Origin: Streptomyces fungicidicus
GTDB taxonomy: Bacteria > Actinomycetota > Actinomycetes > Streptomycetales > Streptomycetaceae
NCBI RefSeq assembly: GCF_003665435.1
Contig: NZ_CP023407.1
Coordinates: 3,038,001-3,102,000, forward strand
DNA length: 64,000 nucleotides
Reading direction: 5' to 3'
The notes below the pieces were generated by a model. That model saw only the letters and a program-made list of their open reading frames with translations. It was not told where the DNA came from and searched no databases. This document shows, one piece after another, positions 27,756 to 36,865 of this stretch (positions are counted from its first letter, which is position 1; every line of letters starts with the position of its first letter). The position numbers were made by a program, and so were the translations under genes.

Positions 27756-29567
27756 TCACCCCGGATAGACCGGCGCGGTTCCCTCCGTCACCTTCTGCCA
27801 CTGCGCCCCCGAGGGCAGCCGTACGATCCCGTCCACGGAGTGCGCCACCAGCGGCGCCTGTTCGTCCCCGGGCGCGGTGACGGCCTTGACCCCGGTGAGG
27901 GCGGCGGGCGGCGGCACGTCCGGCGTGGAGCCGTCGACCTCGACGTACTTCATCTGCTCCACACCCCCCTCCTCGCGCCCGACCACCACGAGCCGGCTGT
28001 CCCCGGCCCAGGACATGGCCGTGACCTGTTCCAGTTCGGGCGTCGCGGAGCGCAGGTCCCGCACCGTGACCGCCTGCTGCTCGCCCGCTTCCCGTTCGAT
28101 CCGCCCGACGAACAGGGAGCGCTGGTCGCCCTTCTCCACGACGAGCGCGATCCGCACCCCGTCCGCGGCCACCCGGACCGCCCGCACCCGGCCGTCCAGC
28201 CCCGGTGTCCGCACCTGGACCGGCTCTCCGGCGTCCTGCTCCAGCAGGTACAGCCGCGGGGCTGTGGGGTTGCGGTCGGCCACCCACAGCCCGCCCCGCG
28301 CGTCCCAGCTGGGCGTGGTCAGCCTGTCCTCCTCGGTCTTGCCCGTGCTGCGCAGCACGGGCTCCCCGAGGGAGCTCCCCGCCGACAGCGGGGCGACGAA
28401 CAGCGACCTGCCGTCGATGCCGACACCGGCCGCGGTCCGCTCGTCCCGGGCGACCGCCACCGACCGCAGCGCCTGCTCCCCGTCGCCCAGCGCCCCCGGC
28501 ACCGGATCCGGGTCGCCGTCGTCGGTGCCCGAGGTGATCCGCACCAGCTTCTGCTCGTCGTCGAGGAAGTAGAGGAAGCCGGGCTCGTGCAGCGCGCCCC
28601 GGGTGGCCACGATCTCCGCGCCCTCCCGGGCGAGCGAGCACAGCTGCCCGCCGCCGGCCCGAAGCTCGACCTCCTCCACCGCGGGACTCAGCGTGCGCAG
28701 CGTGAACAGCAGCTGGGCCGCCATCTCCTCGCACCGGCCGGTACCGGCCTCGGCGGCCTTGTCGTTGAGCGGCACGGTCAGCCTGCCCCGGTCGTCCGGG
28801 GTCAGCGGTCCCGCGCCCTTGCGCAGCGCCGTCCCGCGGGGGAAGGCGGTCCTGACGGCGGGGTCCAGCCAGGTGGTGGGCCCGCTGACGAGGGAGCGCA
28901 CCATCTGGGTCGTGGGGTCCACGTGACTGCGCACGTAGACGGGGTCGGCGACCGTCATCGGCGGGGCGTCGCCGGAGTCGTTCGAGGCGAAGTAGTACTT
29001 GTTGACGGACATGTAGTTACGCTGGAAGTCCGACTTGCCCATGACGACGCCCTGCGGCACCGCGTCGATGCGCCACTGCTCGGTCTTGGCGTCCTTGGCG
29101 AGCCGCACCGTCTTGTTGTACGGCCCGTCCGTGGGCGAGTAGGACTGCTGCGCGTCCACCGTGGCGACCCTGGTCCCGGTCAGCGTGTAGGAGAGGGTGT
29201 CGGCGTCCTCCGCGTCCGTGCTGTCCGCCGGACCGGCACCCGGCCCGTCCGCGAGGACGGTGGTGGACAGCTCCGGCTGCCAGGTCTTCGCCGCCTCGGG
29301 GGTCAGGTACTGGCGCGCGGTCTTGTAGTCCGGGTCGTCGCTGGTCAGCGCCTCCAGGAAGCCCTGCACGATCTGCGTGGGATTGGCGTCCTCGCTGGGC
29401 GGCATGGCGAACACCCGCACCTGCGCGTCCTGCCGCGGCGTGGACTCGACGCCCCGCAGATCACCGCTGTCGGGCATCGAGGCGCACCCGGCCAGCAGGA
29501 CGACCCCGCCGGCGGCGTACGCCACCGTCCGCACCGACACCCCCCGGCCCCGTTCACCGACGCCCAC
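27756..29567 (-). CDS. lpqB: Lipoprotein LpqB, partner of MtrAB
   Basis: A 603-aa secreted lipoprotein. The signal peptide ends in the lipobox LLAGC with lipidated C28. A GerMN-like module follows at about 200-320, then a C-terminal beta-propeller-like region to PVYPG. In actinobacteria LpqB acts with the sensor MtrB at the outer face of the membrane to modulate MtrA signalling. GTG 29567 is chosen because GGGGAGG lies 6 bases upstream. It overlaps the end of mtrB by 14 bp, so translation is coupled. Longer frames lack this site. Confidence 0.93.
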   Translation of the reverse strand: MGVGERGRGVSVRTVAYAAGGVVLLAGCASMPDSGDLRGVESTPRQDAQVRVFAMPPSEDANPTQIVQGFLEALTSDDPDYKTARQYLTPEAAKTWQPELSTTVLADGPGAGPADSTDAEDADTLSYTLTGTRVATVDAQQSYSPTDGPYNKTVRLAKDAKTEQWRIDAVPQGVVMGKSDFQRNYMSVNKYYFASNDSGDAPPMTVADPVYVRSHVDPTTQMVRSLVSGPTTWLDPAVRTAFPRGTALRKGAGPLTPDDRGRLTVPLNDKAAEAGTGRCEEMAAQLLFTLRTLSPAVEEVELRAGGGQLCSLAREGAEIVATRGALHEPGFLYFLDDEQKLVRITSGTDDGDPDPVPGALGDGEQALRSVAVARDERTAAGVGIDGRSLFVAPLSAGSSLGEPVLRSTGKTEEDRLTTPSWDARGGLWVADRNPTAPRLYLLEQDAGEPVQVRTPGLDGRVRAVRVAADGVRIALVVEKGDQRSLFVGRIEREAGEQQAVTVRDLRSATPELEQVTAMSWAGDSRLVVVGREEGGVEQMKYVEVDGSTPDVPPPAALTGVKAVTAPGDEQAPLVAHSVDGIVRLPSGAQWQKVTEGTAPVYPG

Positions 29568-31644
29568 GCGAAGCCTCCCCGTCCCTGTCCGCGTCCCGCG
29601 CCGCACTCCGGTCACCGGGCCCCTCACCGTCGTCCCCGCCGGGTGGCGGGCCGTCGCCCTCCGGGGGCGTCGTCCGCGTGCTCCCGGTCCGTGCCTGTGC
29701 GGCGGGCCGGGACACCACGCGTGCGCCGTTGCCGGGCAGTGCCGTGGGGTCGGCCGTCGGGGTCGCGGTGGTCTGCCGCAGCGCGAGCGGGTCCCGCGCC
29801 GGCCCGTCGGCGGGCTCCTGCGCGGCGACCGTGGCGCGCTTCTCGCCGTCCCGGCCGCCGCGCGGCAGTCCGGCGTCGTCGAGTCCCCGGTTGCGCCGCG
29901 AGTCCTTGGGCTCCAGCGGTATCGGCGACCCCCGCAGCGGCTCGTCGGCGGTCCTGGGCAGCGTCAGCCGGAACTGCGAGCCGCCGCCGGGCTCGCCCCA
30001 CGCCTGCAGCCAGCCGCCGTGCAGCCGCGCGTCCTCCAGGGCGATGGACAGCCCCAGACCCGTACCGCCGGTGGTGCGCGCGCGTGCCGGGTCGGCCCGC
30101 CAGAAGCGGCTGAAGACCCGGGTCGCCTCACCGGGCTTGAGGCCGACGCCGTAGTCGCGCACCGCCACCGCCACCGCACCGCCGGCCGCGGCCAGCTTGA
30201 CGACGACGTCCTTGCCCTCGCCGTGCTCGACCGCGTTGACGACGAGGTTGCGCAGCACACGCTCCACGCGCCGTGCGTCGGCCTCGGCGACGACGGGCTG
30301 CTGGTCGCCGGTGACCCTGATCCGCGTGCCCTTCCGCTCGGCGAGCGGCTCCGCCCCGCTGACCACGCGCCGCACGACCTCGCGCAGGTCTATCGGCTCC
30401 GCCTCCAGCGCCGCCGCGCCCGCGTCGAAGCGGCTGATCTCCAGCAGGTCGGCGAGCAGCGACTCGAACCGGTCCAGCTGGTCGGCGAGCAGCTCGGCCG
30501 ACCGCGCCGTCACCGGGTCGAAGTCCTCGCGCGCCTCGTGGATGACGTCCGCCGCCATCCGCACGGTCGTCAGCGGCGTCCGCAGCTCGTGCGACACGTC
30601 GGACACGAAGCGGCGCTGCATCCGCGACAGGTCCTCCAGCTGGTTGATCTTCAGCTGGAGGTTCTGCGCCATCTTGTTGAAGGCCTCGCCGAGCCGCGCG
30701 ATGTCGTCCTCGCCGGTGACCTTCATACGTTCCTGGAGCCGCCCGGCGGACAGCCGCTCGGCAATGCCTGCCGCCATCCGCACCGGTGTGACGACCTGGC
30801 GCACCACGAGCCAGGCGATCGCCCCGAGGAGCACGACGACGAACAGCCCGGCGGTCGCCAGGGTGCCCTTGACCAGGCTCAGCGACCTCTCCTCCTGGGT
30901 GAGCGGGAAGAGGTAGTACAGCTGGTACGGGTCGCCGTTGGGGTCGTTGACCTGCTTGCCGATGACCAGTCCGGGCTGGGAGTCCTTCCTGGCGTCGTAG
31001 ACGATGCGGGTGTAGCTCTGGGCCGCCGACGTGCTGGTGTCGATCCGCTCCCGGAGCGCCGCCGGCACACTCGCCGTCGGGTTGACCTCACCGGAGGCGC
31101 GCGGTCCGCGCCCGCTGCCGCTGGCGTCCCCCGCGGGCAGGGTCACCACGTCGAAGGCGCCCTGACCACCGCTGGAGAGCGACTCCACGAGATCGCTCAT
31201 CCACTGGATGACGCTCTGCGAGGGACGGCCGTCCGCGCCGTCGCCGCCCATGACGCCCACGTCCTCGTCGGCCTGCTGCTTGGCCACCGCGAACCCGCCG
31301 GTGGCCTGGCTCTGCGACGCCCTCACCTTGGCGTCCAGCAGACCGTTGCGCACCTGGCCGATGACGACGAAGCCCAGCAGCAGGACCACGCCCAGCGACA
31401 TCAGCAGGGTGGTGACGACGACCTTGAGCTGGATGTTGCGCCGCCAGAGCCGCATGACGGGCAGCAGCGGCCGGCGCACCCAGCGCATCAGCAGCCGGAT
31501 GACCGGGCTGCCCTGGACCCCGCCCTGCAGCAGCCCGCCCTCGAAGAGCCGGCCCCAGCGGGACCCCGGAGCCTTCCGGCCGACAGGCCGCCCCGGACGG
31601 CCACCGGACCCGCCGGGCGCCGAAGCGGCACTGTCACCGGACAT
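29554..31644 (-). CDS. mtrB: Two-component sensor histidine kinase MtrB
   Basis: A 696-aa membrane kinase (from ATG 31644). Two transmembrane segments near 73-96 and 261-282 flank an extracellular domain of about 165 residues. A HAMP domain follows, then the H-box SDVSHELRTPL with phospho-accepting H352, and the N, G1 and G2 boxes of the ATPase domain (NLVVNAVEHGEG, DYGVGLKP, GGTGLGLSIA). After about residue 590 there is a long disordered Pro/Arg-rich C-terminal tail. It phosphorylates MtrA in response to envelope cues. The ATG follows the mtrA stop by one base, with AGGA upstream. A GTG at 31677 would overlap mtrA. Confidence 0.95.
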   Translation of the reverse strand: MSGDSAASAPGGSGGRPGRPVGRKAPGSRWGRLFEGGLLQGGVQGSPVIRLLMRWVRRPLLPVMRLWRRNIQLKVVVTTLLMSLGVVLLLGFVVIGQVRNGLLDAKVRASQSQATGGFAVAKQQADEDVGVMGGDGADGRPSQSVIQWMSDLVESLSSGGQGAFDVVTLPAGDASGSGRGPRASGEVNPTASVPAALRERIDTSTSAAQSYTRIVYDARKDSQPGLVIGKQVNDPNGDPYQLYYLFPLTQEERSLSLVKGTLATAGLFVVVLLGAIAWLVVRQVVTPVRMAAGIAERLSAGRLQERMKVTGEDDIARLGEAFNKMAQNLQLKINQLEDLSRMQRRFVSDVSHELRTPLTTVRMAADVIHEAREDFDPVTARSAELLADQLDRFESLLADLLEISRFDAGAAALEAEPIDLREVVRRVVSGAEPLAERKGTRIRVTGDQQPVVAEADARRVERVLRNLVVNAVEHGEGKDVVVKLAAAGGAVAVAVRDYGVGLKPGEATRVFSRFWRADPARARTTGGTGLGLSIALEDARLHGGWLQAWGEPGGGSQFRLTLPRTADEPLRGSPIPLEPKDSRRNRGLDDAGLPRGGRDGEKRATVAAQEPADGPARDPLALRQTTATPTADPTALPGNGARVVSRPAAQARTGSTRTTPPEGDGPPPGGDDGEGPGDRSAARDADRDGEASRGRR

Positions 31645-31645
31645 G

Positions 31646-32335
31646 TCAGCTCGGTCCTGCCTTGTAGCCGACACCACGGACGGTCACCACGATCTCCGGC
31701 TTCTCCGGGTCCTTCTCGACCTTGGAGCGCAGCCGCTGCACATGCACGTTCACCAGACGGGTGTCCGCCGCGTGGCGGTAGCCCCAGACCTGCTCCAGCA
31801 GCACCTCGCGCGTGAACACCTGCCACGGCTTGCGGGCGAGCGCGACCAGCAGGTCGAACTCCAGCGGGGTCAGCGCGATCGACTGCCCGTCCCGCTTCAC
31901 CGAGTGCCCGGCCACGTCGATCACCAGGTCGCCGATGGCGAGCTGCTCCGGCGCCGGCTCCTCCGACCTGCGCAGCCGCGCACGGATGCGGGCCACCAGC
32001 TCCTTCGGCTTGAACGGCTTCACGATGTAGTCGTCGGCACCGGACTCCAGGCCCACCACGACATCGACGGTGTCGCTCTTCGCCGTGAGCATCACGATCG
32101 GCACCCCGGACTCCGCCCTGATCAGGCGGCACACCTCGATGCCGTCCCGGCCGGGCAGCATCAGGTCCAGGAGCACCAGGTCGGGCTTGGCCTCACGGAA
32201 GGCGGCCAGCGCCTTGTCGCCGTCGGCTACGAAAGACGGCTCAAAACCTTCACCGCGCAGCACGATGCCGAGCATCTCGGCCAGTGCGCTGTCGTCGTCG
32301 ACGACAAGGACTCGTCCCTTCATAAACGACATCAT
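31646..32335 (-). CDS. mtrA: OmpR-family response regulator MtrA
   Basis: A 229-aa OmpR/PhoB-type regulator. The receiver contains the acidic cluster VVDDD (11-15), phospho-acceptor D57 (LLDLMLP) and K106 (YIVKPF). The C-terminal winged helix ends with RLRSKVEKDPEKPEIVVTVRGVGYK. MtrA coordinates cell division, envelope and development genes in actinobacteria. The start is one of three nearby ATGs (32335, 32332, 32323). I take 32335, preceded by GGG; the conserved start of homologs is close to all three. The mtnA stop is only 4 bp upstream, so mtrA is read from the mtnA transcript at least in part. Confidence 0.96.
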   Translation of the reverse strand: MMSFMKGRVLVVDDDSALAEMLGIVLRGEGFEPSFVADGDKALAAFREAKPDLVLLDLMLPGRDGIEVCRLIRAESGVPIVMLTAKSDTVDVVVGLESGADDYIVKPFKPKELVARIRARLRRSEEPAPEQLAIGDLVIDVAGHSVKRDGQSIALTPLEFDLLVALARKPWQVFTREVLLEQVWGYRHAADTRLVNVHVQRLRSKVEKDPEKPEIVVTVRGVGYKAGPS

Positions 32336-32339
32336 CCCA

Positions 32340-33488
32340 TTAGCTAATCGTGACCTGGCGTGACCTGGCACACAGCGCGGCCAGAGCATCGGCGGTCACG
32401 GGTGAAACAACGCCTTCCTCGGTGACGATCGCCGTCACCAGCTCCGGCGGCGTCACGTCGAACGCGGGGTTGTACGCCTGGGTCCCCAGGGGCGCCACCG
32501 GAATCCCCCCTCCCGCTTCCGTTCCGGCCACCGGCACCTGCGGCGCCGTGACCTCCGTCACCTCATGACCGGGGCGCTGCTCCACCTCGATGGACGCCCC
32601 GTCCGGCGTCGCCGGGTCCACCGTCGTCACCGGCGCCACCACGATGAACGGCACATGGTGGTACCGCGCGAGCACCGCGAGCGGATAGCTTCCCACCTTG
32701 TTCGCCACCGACCCGTCGGCCGCGATGCGGTCCGCCCCGACGAGCACCGCGTCCACCTCGCCCGCGGCGAACAGCGATCCCGCCGCGCTGTCGGTGAGCA
32801 AGGTGTACGCCATGCCGCTGCGGGCCGCCTCGTATGCCGTCAGGCGAGCACCTTGCAGCAACGGACGCGTTTCGTCCACCCACAGCCGCCGGAGCCGCCC
32901 CGCGCGGTGCGCCGCCAGCGCCACCGCGAACGCCGTCCCCTCACCGCCCGAGACCAGCGAACCGGTGTTGCAGTGCGTCAGGACCCGGTGCCCGCCGGCC
33001 GGCAGCAGCTCGTCCAGGAGCGCCAGCCCGTGCCCGGCCATCCGGGCGCTGGCCTCGGCGTCCTCCCGGTGCAGCCGCCGCGCCGCGGCCAGCGCCGCCC
33101 CGGCCGCCTGCCGGGGGTCGCCGCCGTCCGCGATTACCGCCCGGTACGCCGCGTGCGCCCGGCGCACGCCGACGGCCAGGTTCACCGCGGTGGGCCGGGC
33201 GCTCTCCAGCGCCGCCGCCGCCTCGTCCACGTCGTAGCCCCGTACGGCGGCGAGCGCGACGCCGTACGCCCCCGCGACGCCCAGCAGGGGAGCACCCCGC
33301 ACGGCGAGCGAGCGGATCGCCTCCACCAGCGCGGGCGCGTCCGTACAGACGAGTTCGACCTCCTCGGCCGGAAGCCTCGTCTGGTCGAGCAGCACCAGGA
33401 CGGGGCCTTCGGGTGGCTCTTCCCAGCGCAGTGCAGGGATCTCGGTCGGCCGCTTGCTGTCACCGTTGTCCGCGTACTGATCAGCCAT
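32340..33488 (-). CDS. mtnA: S-methyl-5-thioribose-1-phosphate isomerase
   Basis: A 382-aa isomerase of the eIF2B-like MtnA family, converting methylthioribose-1-phosphate to methylthioribulose-1-phosphate in the methionine salvage pathway. The RGAP loop is at 64-67, the catalytic Cys is in THCNTG (C173) and the catalytic Asp is in GADRIAADG (D253). An additional conserved NKVGSYPLA lies at 263-271. It heads the mtrA-mtrB-lpqB-comF series with a 4-bp gap to mtrA. No other salvage genes adjoin it, though ahcY lies 14 kb away. Confidence 0.95.
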   Translation of the reverse strand: MADQYADNGDSKRPTEIPALRWEEPPEGPVLVLLDQTRLPAEEVELVCTDAPALVEAIRSLAVRGAPLLGVAGAYGVALAAVRGYDVDEAAAALESARPTAVNLAVGVRRAHAAYRAVIADGGDPRQAAGAALAAARRLHREDAEASARMAGHGLALLDELLPAGGHRVLTHCNTGSLVSGGEGTAFAVALAAHRAGRLRRLWVDETRPLLQGARLTAYEAARSGMAYTLLTDSAAGSLFAAGEVDAVLVGADRIAADGSVANKVGSYPLAVLARYHHVPFIVVAPVTTVDPATPDGASIEVEQRPGHEVTEVTAPQVPVAGTEAGGGIPVAPLGTQAYNPAFDVTPPELVTAIVTEEGVVSPVTADALAALCARSRQVTIS

Positions 33489-33628
33489 GGGGTCAGTCTG
33501 CCCCCTGTCGCGCGGACAATTGAAGGTAAGCGGCCCTCACCTCGGCAGGTCACCCGATGACCACCCCATGGCACGATGGCTGCCAAGCTGCCGCCGCGAC
33601 CGCGGACGGGCACCGTGAAGGAGCGACG

Positions 33629-34918
33629 ATGAAAGACACTCCGGGCTGGGCCTCGCCCGGATCCGCCCCGTCCGAAGGGCAGGACCAGGGCACGTCCCAG
33701 CCTGCCGAGCCCGCCGACCAGCCCGATGGGGCCACTCAGGACACCCCGGGCGTGAAGTGGTCGAAGGAGCAGCCGCCGCCCGCACAGTGGTCCGCGCCCA
33801 CCGGCCGGCCCTCGCCCACGGACTCCGGACGCGCCGCCCCGCCCCCACCGCGGGGCCCGGGCTGGGGCGCCCCGCCCCCCGGCGGCTCCGGTGGCCCCGG
33901 CGGCGGTCACGGCGGCTGGGGAGCGGGCTGGGGAGGCCCCCCGCCCGCGGCCAAGCCCGGCGTCATCCCGCTCCGCCCGCTCGGAGTGGGCGAGATCCTC
34001 GACGGCGCCGTCTCCACCATGCGCACCCACTGGCGCACGGTCCTCGGCATCTCGCTGACCGTCGCCGTCCTCACCGAGATCGTCGTCGTGCTCCTCCAGG
34101 GCCTCGTCCTGGACAACAGCGGCACCGACGTCCTCGACGACCCCAGCGCCACCCTCGACGAACTGACCGCCGCCATGGGCGACGCCCTGCTCAACTCCGG
34201 CGTGGTCTTCCTGGTCACCCTGGTCGGCACCGTCGCCGCCACCGCCCTGCTCACGACCGTCACCAGCCGCGCGGTACTCGGCAAGCCGGTCACCACCGGC
34301 GAGGCCTGGCGCGACGCCCGCCCCCAGATCGTCAAGCTGTTCGGACTGATCTGCCTGCTGCTGCTCATCACCGCCGGCATCGTCACCGTCGGCGCGCTGC
34401 CCGGCTTCCTCGTCGCCCTCGCGGCCGGCAGCGAGGTGGGCGCCGCCCTCACCGTCCTGGGCCTGATCGGCGCCGGTGTGGCCGCCCTCTGGCTCATGAT
34501 CCGCCTCTCGCTCGCCTCGCCCGCGCTGATGCTGGAGAAGCAGGGCATCGTCAAGGCGATGAGCCGCTCCGCCAAGCTGGTGCGCGGCTCCTGGTGGCGG
34601 GTCTTCGGCATCCAGCTGCTCGCGACGATCATCGCGAACGTCGTCGCGTCGATCATCGTCATCCCGTTCACCTTCCTCGCCGCGACCGTCGGCGGCGACG
34701 GCGCCTCCGGCTTCCTGAACAGCGGCGGCGACATGGGCTGGACCTTCCTCGTCATCAGCGGCATCGGCTCGGTCATCGGCGCCATGATCACGTTCCCGAT
34801 CACCGCCGGCGTCACCGTGCTCCTCTACGTCGACCAGCGCATCCGCCGCGAGGCCCTCGACCTCGAACTGGCCCGCGCCGCGGGCGTCCAGGCCCCCGGC
34901 ACCACCTCGGGGGGCTGA
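33629..34918 (+). CDS. Polytopic membrane protein, GDPD-membrane-domain-like
   Basis: A 429-aa protein with a Pro/Gly-rich disordered N-terminal region of about 105 residues, then IPLRPLGVGEILDGA, a motif found at the start of glycerophosphodiester phosphodiesterase membrane-domain proteins. Around six hydrophobic segments follow to the end. The phosphodiesterase domain itself is absent. ATG 33629 has AAGGAG seven bases upstream. It heads the five-gene plus-strand operon (gaps or overlaps of 5 bp or less) with DUF4129, DUF4350, MoxR and DUF58 proteins. A similar protein precedes this set in mycobacteria. Function unknown. Confidence 0.75.
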   Translation: MKDTPGWASPGSAPSEGQDQGTSQPAEPADQPDGATQDTPGVKWSKEQPPPAQWSAPTGRPSPTDSGRAAPPPPRGPGWGAPPPGGSGGPGGGHGGWGAGWGGPPPAAKPGVIPLRPLGVGEILDGAVSTMRTHWRTVLGISLTVAVLTEIVVVLLQGLVLDNSGTDVLDDPSATLDELTAAMGDALLNSGVVFLVTLVGTVAATALLTTVTSRAVLGKPVTTGEAWRDARPQIVKLFGLICLLLLITAGIVTVGALPGFLVALAAGSEVGAALTVLGLIGAGVAALWLMIRLSLASPALMLEKQGIVKAMSRSAKLVRGSWWRVFGIQLLATIIANVVASIIVIPFTFLAATVGGDGASGFLNSGGDMGWTFLVISGIGSVIGAMITFPITAGVTVLLYVDQRIRREALDLELARAAGVQAPGTTSGG

Positions 34919-34922
34919 CGGG

Positions 34923-35672
34923 GTGACCGCCTCGGGGGGAGTTCTCACGGCCGTACAGGCGCTGCCCACGGCCGCCGACACCGCCGTACGCCTGCTGCTG
35001 CGCGGCGACGGCGAGCCGCCGGTCACCGTCCCGCGCGACCCCGCGCGGGACGCCGCCCGGCGCGAGCTGTCGAAAGGCATGTACCACGAGAACGACCCCA
35101 GCTGGTTCCAGCGGGCCCTCGACGCCTTCTGGGGCTGGATCGACGACCTGTTCGGCGCCGCCTCCACCGCGACGCCCGGCGGCGCGCTCGGACTGATCGT
35201 CGTCATCGCGGCCGTGCTCGCCGTCCTGGGCGCCCTGTGGTGGCGCCTGGGCACCCCGCGCCGCCGGGCCAGCTCGGCGCCCGCCCTGTTCGACGACCGC
35301 CCCCGCAGCGCGGCAGAGCACCGCGCGGCCGCCGAGGCACACGCCGCCCAGGGCCACTGGAACCAGGCCGTCCAGGAAGGCATGCGGGCCGTCGTGCGCG
35401 CCCTTGAGGAACGCGCCCTGCTCGACCCCCGCCCCGGCCGCACCGCCGACGAGGCCGCCGCGGAGGCCGGCCGCGCCCTGCCCGACCACACCGGCCGGCT
35501 GCACACCGCCGCCCGCGTCTTCGACGACGTCACCTACGGCGGCAGGACCGCGACCGAGCAGTCGTACCGGCAGCTCGCCGCACTCGACCACGACCTGGAG
35601 CGCGCCAAGCCACGGCTCGCGACCACCGGCGGCGGCACGGACACCCACGCGCACCGGGGAGCCGCCGGATGA
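34923..35672 (+). CDS. DUF4129 domain membrane protein
   Basis: A 249-aa protein with one clear transmembrane segment near 80-105 and a C-terminal DUF4129 domain (about 140-235, with RAVVRALEERALLDPRPGRTA). DUF4129 proteins regularly accompany MoxR, DUF58 and transglutaminase genes. The start is GTG 34923, 4 bp after the previous stop. Its stop overlaps the next gene by 4 bp. Its function is unknown; it is probably part of a membrane complex with its operon partners. Confidence 0.75.
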   Translation: MTASGGVLTAVQALPTAADTAVRLLLRGDGEPPVTVPRDPARDAARRELSKGMYHENDPSWFQRALDAFWGWIDDLFGAASTATPGGALGLIVVIAAVLAVLGALWWRLGTPRRRASSAPALFDDRPRSAAEHRAAAEAHAAQGHWNQAVQEGMRAVVRALEERALLDPRPGRTADEAAAEAGRALPDHTGRLHTAARVFDDVTYGGRTATEQSYRQLAALDHDLERAKPRLATTGGGTDTHAHRGAAG

Positions 35673-36865
35673 CGACCGAGGTCACGCCCCCGTCCACCTC
35701 GGCCTCGCCCACCGCCCGCCAGGTGTGGACCCGCACGCGCGGCATCGCCCTCGCACTGGTGCTGCTGCTCGCGGCGGCCGTCGCCATCGCCGTGGTCCGC
35801 TCCGACGCCCGGCACGGCGAGCTCGACCCGCGCTCCGCCGACCCCAACGGCAGCCGCGCCGTCGCCGAACTCCTCGCCGACCGCGGCGTGGACACCCGCG
35901 TGGTCACCACCCTCGACGCGGCCACCGCCGCGGCCGGACCCGACACGACCCTCCTGGTCGCCGTCCCCGACCTCCTGACCGCGCCCCAGCAGACCCGGCT
36001 GCGCTCCGCCACCGCGGACTCCGCCGGCCGCACCGTCCTGGTGTCCGCCGGCAGCCGGTCCGTGGAACAGCTCGCCCCCGGCGTCACCGCAGACCCGGCC
36101 ACCAGCTTCGACTCCACCCTCGCCCCCCGCTGCGACCTGCCCGCCGCACGACGCGCGGGCACCGCCGACACGGGCGGCATCCGCTACACCACCACCGTCC
36201 TCGGCGCCGACGAGTGCTACCCCAGCGAACGACTCTCCACCCTGCTGCGCGTCCCGGCCCCCTCCGGCGACGGCGACACGGTCCTCCTCGGCTCCCCCGA
36301 CATCCTCCTCAACGACCGCCTCGCCGAGCACGGCAACGCCTCGCTCGCCCTCCAGCTCCTCGGCTCCCGCCCCCATCTCGTCTGGTACCTCCCCTCGCTC
36401 GCCGACGCCTCGGCCGCCTCCGAGGAGGGTGAGCGCGGCTTCTTCGACCTGCTCCCCTCCGGCTGGCTGTGGGGCACCCTGCAACTCTTCGTCGCGGCGG
36501 CCCTGGCCGCCCTGTGGCGGGCGCGCCGACTCGGCCCCCTGGTGCCCGAGAGACTCCCCGTGGCGATCCGCGCCTCCGAGACCGTCGAAGGCCGCGCCCG
36601 CCTCTACCGCAAGGCGAACGCCCGCGACCGCGCGGCCACCGCTCTTCGCTCCGCCACCCGCACGCGCCTCGCCCCCCTCGCCGGCGTCCCCGTCACCCAG
36701 GCGCACGCGCCCGAGGCCCTGCTGCCCGCCCTGTCCGCCCACCTCCAGGGCGACGGACACGATCTGCACGCCCTCCTCTTCGGCCCGCCCCCGGGCGACG
36801 ACGCCGCACTCATCCAGCTCGCCGACCGACTCGACGCCCTCGAAAGAGAGGTACGCCGTCCATGA
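35669..36865 (+). CDS. DUF4350 domain membrane protein
   Basis: A 398-aa protein. A signal-anchor helix lies at about 24-44, followed by an extracytoplasmic domain starting with the DUF4350 pattern RSADPNGSRAVAELLADRGVD (GIFT-like fold). A second transmembrane helix lies near 268-287, then a cytoplasmic tail of about 110 residues. It overlaps both neighbours by 4 bp (ATGA), so the set is translationally coupled. The family is associated with MoxR operons; no activity is known. Confidence 0.75.
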   Translation: MTTEVTPPSTSASPTARQVWTRTRGIALALVLLLAAAVAIAVVRSDARHGELDPRSADPNGSRAVAELLADRGVDTRVVTTLDAATAAAGPDTTLLVAVPDLLTAPQQTRLRSATADSAGRTVLVSAGSRSVEQLAPGVTADPATSFDSTLAPRCDLPAARRAGTADTGGIRYTTTVLGADECYPSERLSTLLRVPAPSGDGDTVLLGSPDILLNDRLAEHGNASLALQLLGSRPHLVWYLPSLADASAASEEGERGFFDLLPSGWLWGTLQLFVAAALAALWRARRLGPLVPERLPVAIRASETVEGRARLYRKANARDRAATALRSATRTRLAPLAGVPVTQAHAPEALLPALSAHLQGDGHDLHALLFGPPPGDDAALIQLADRLDALEREVRRP

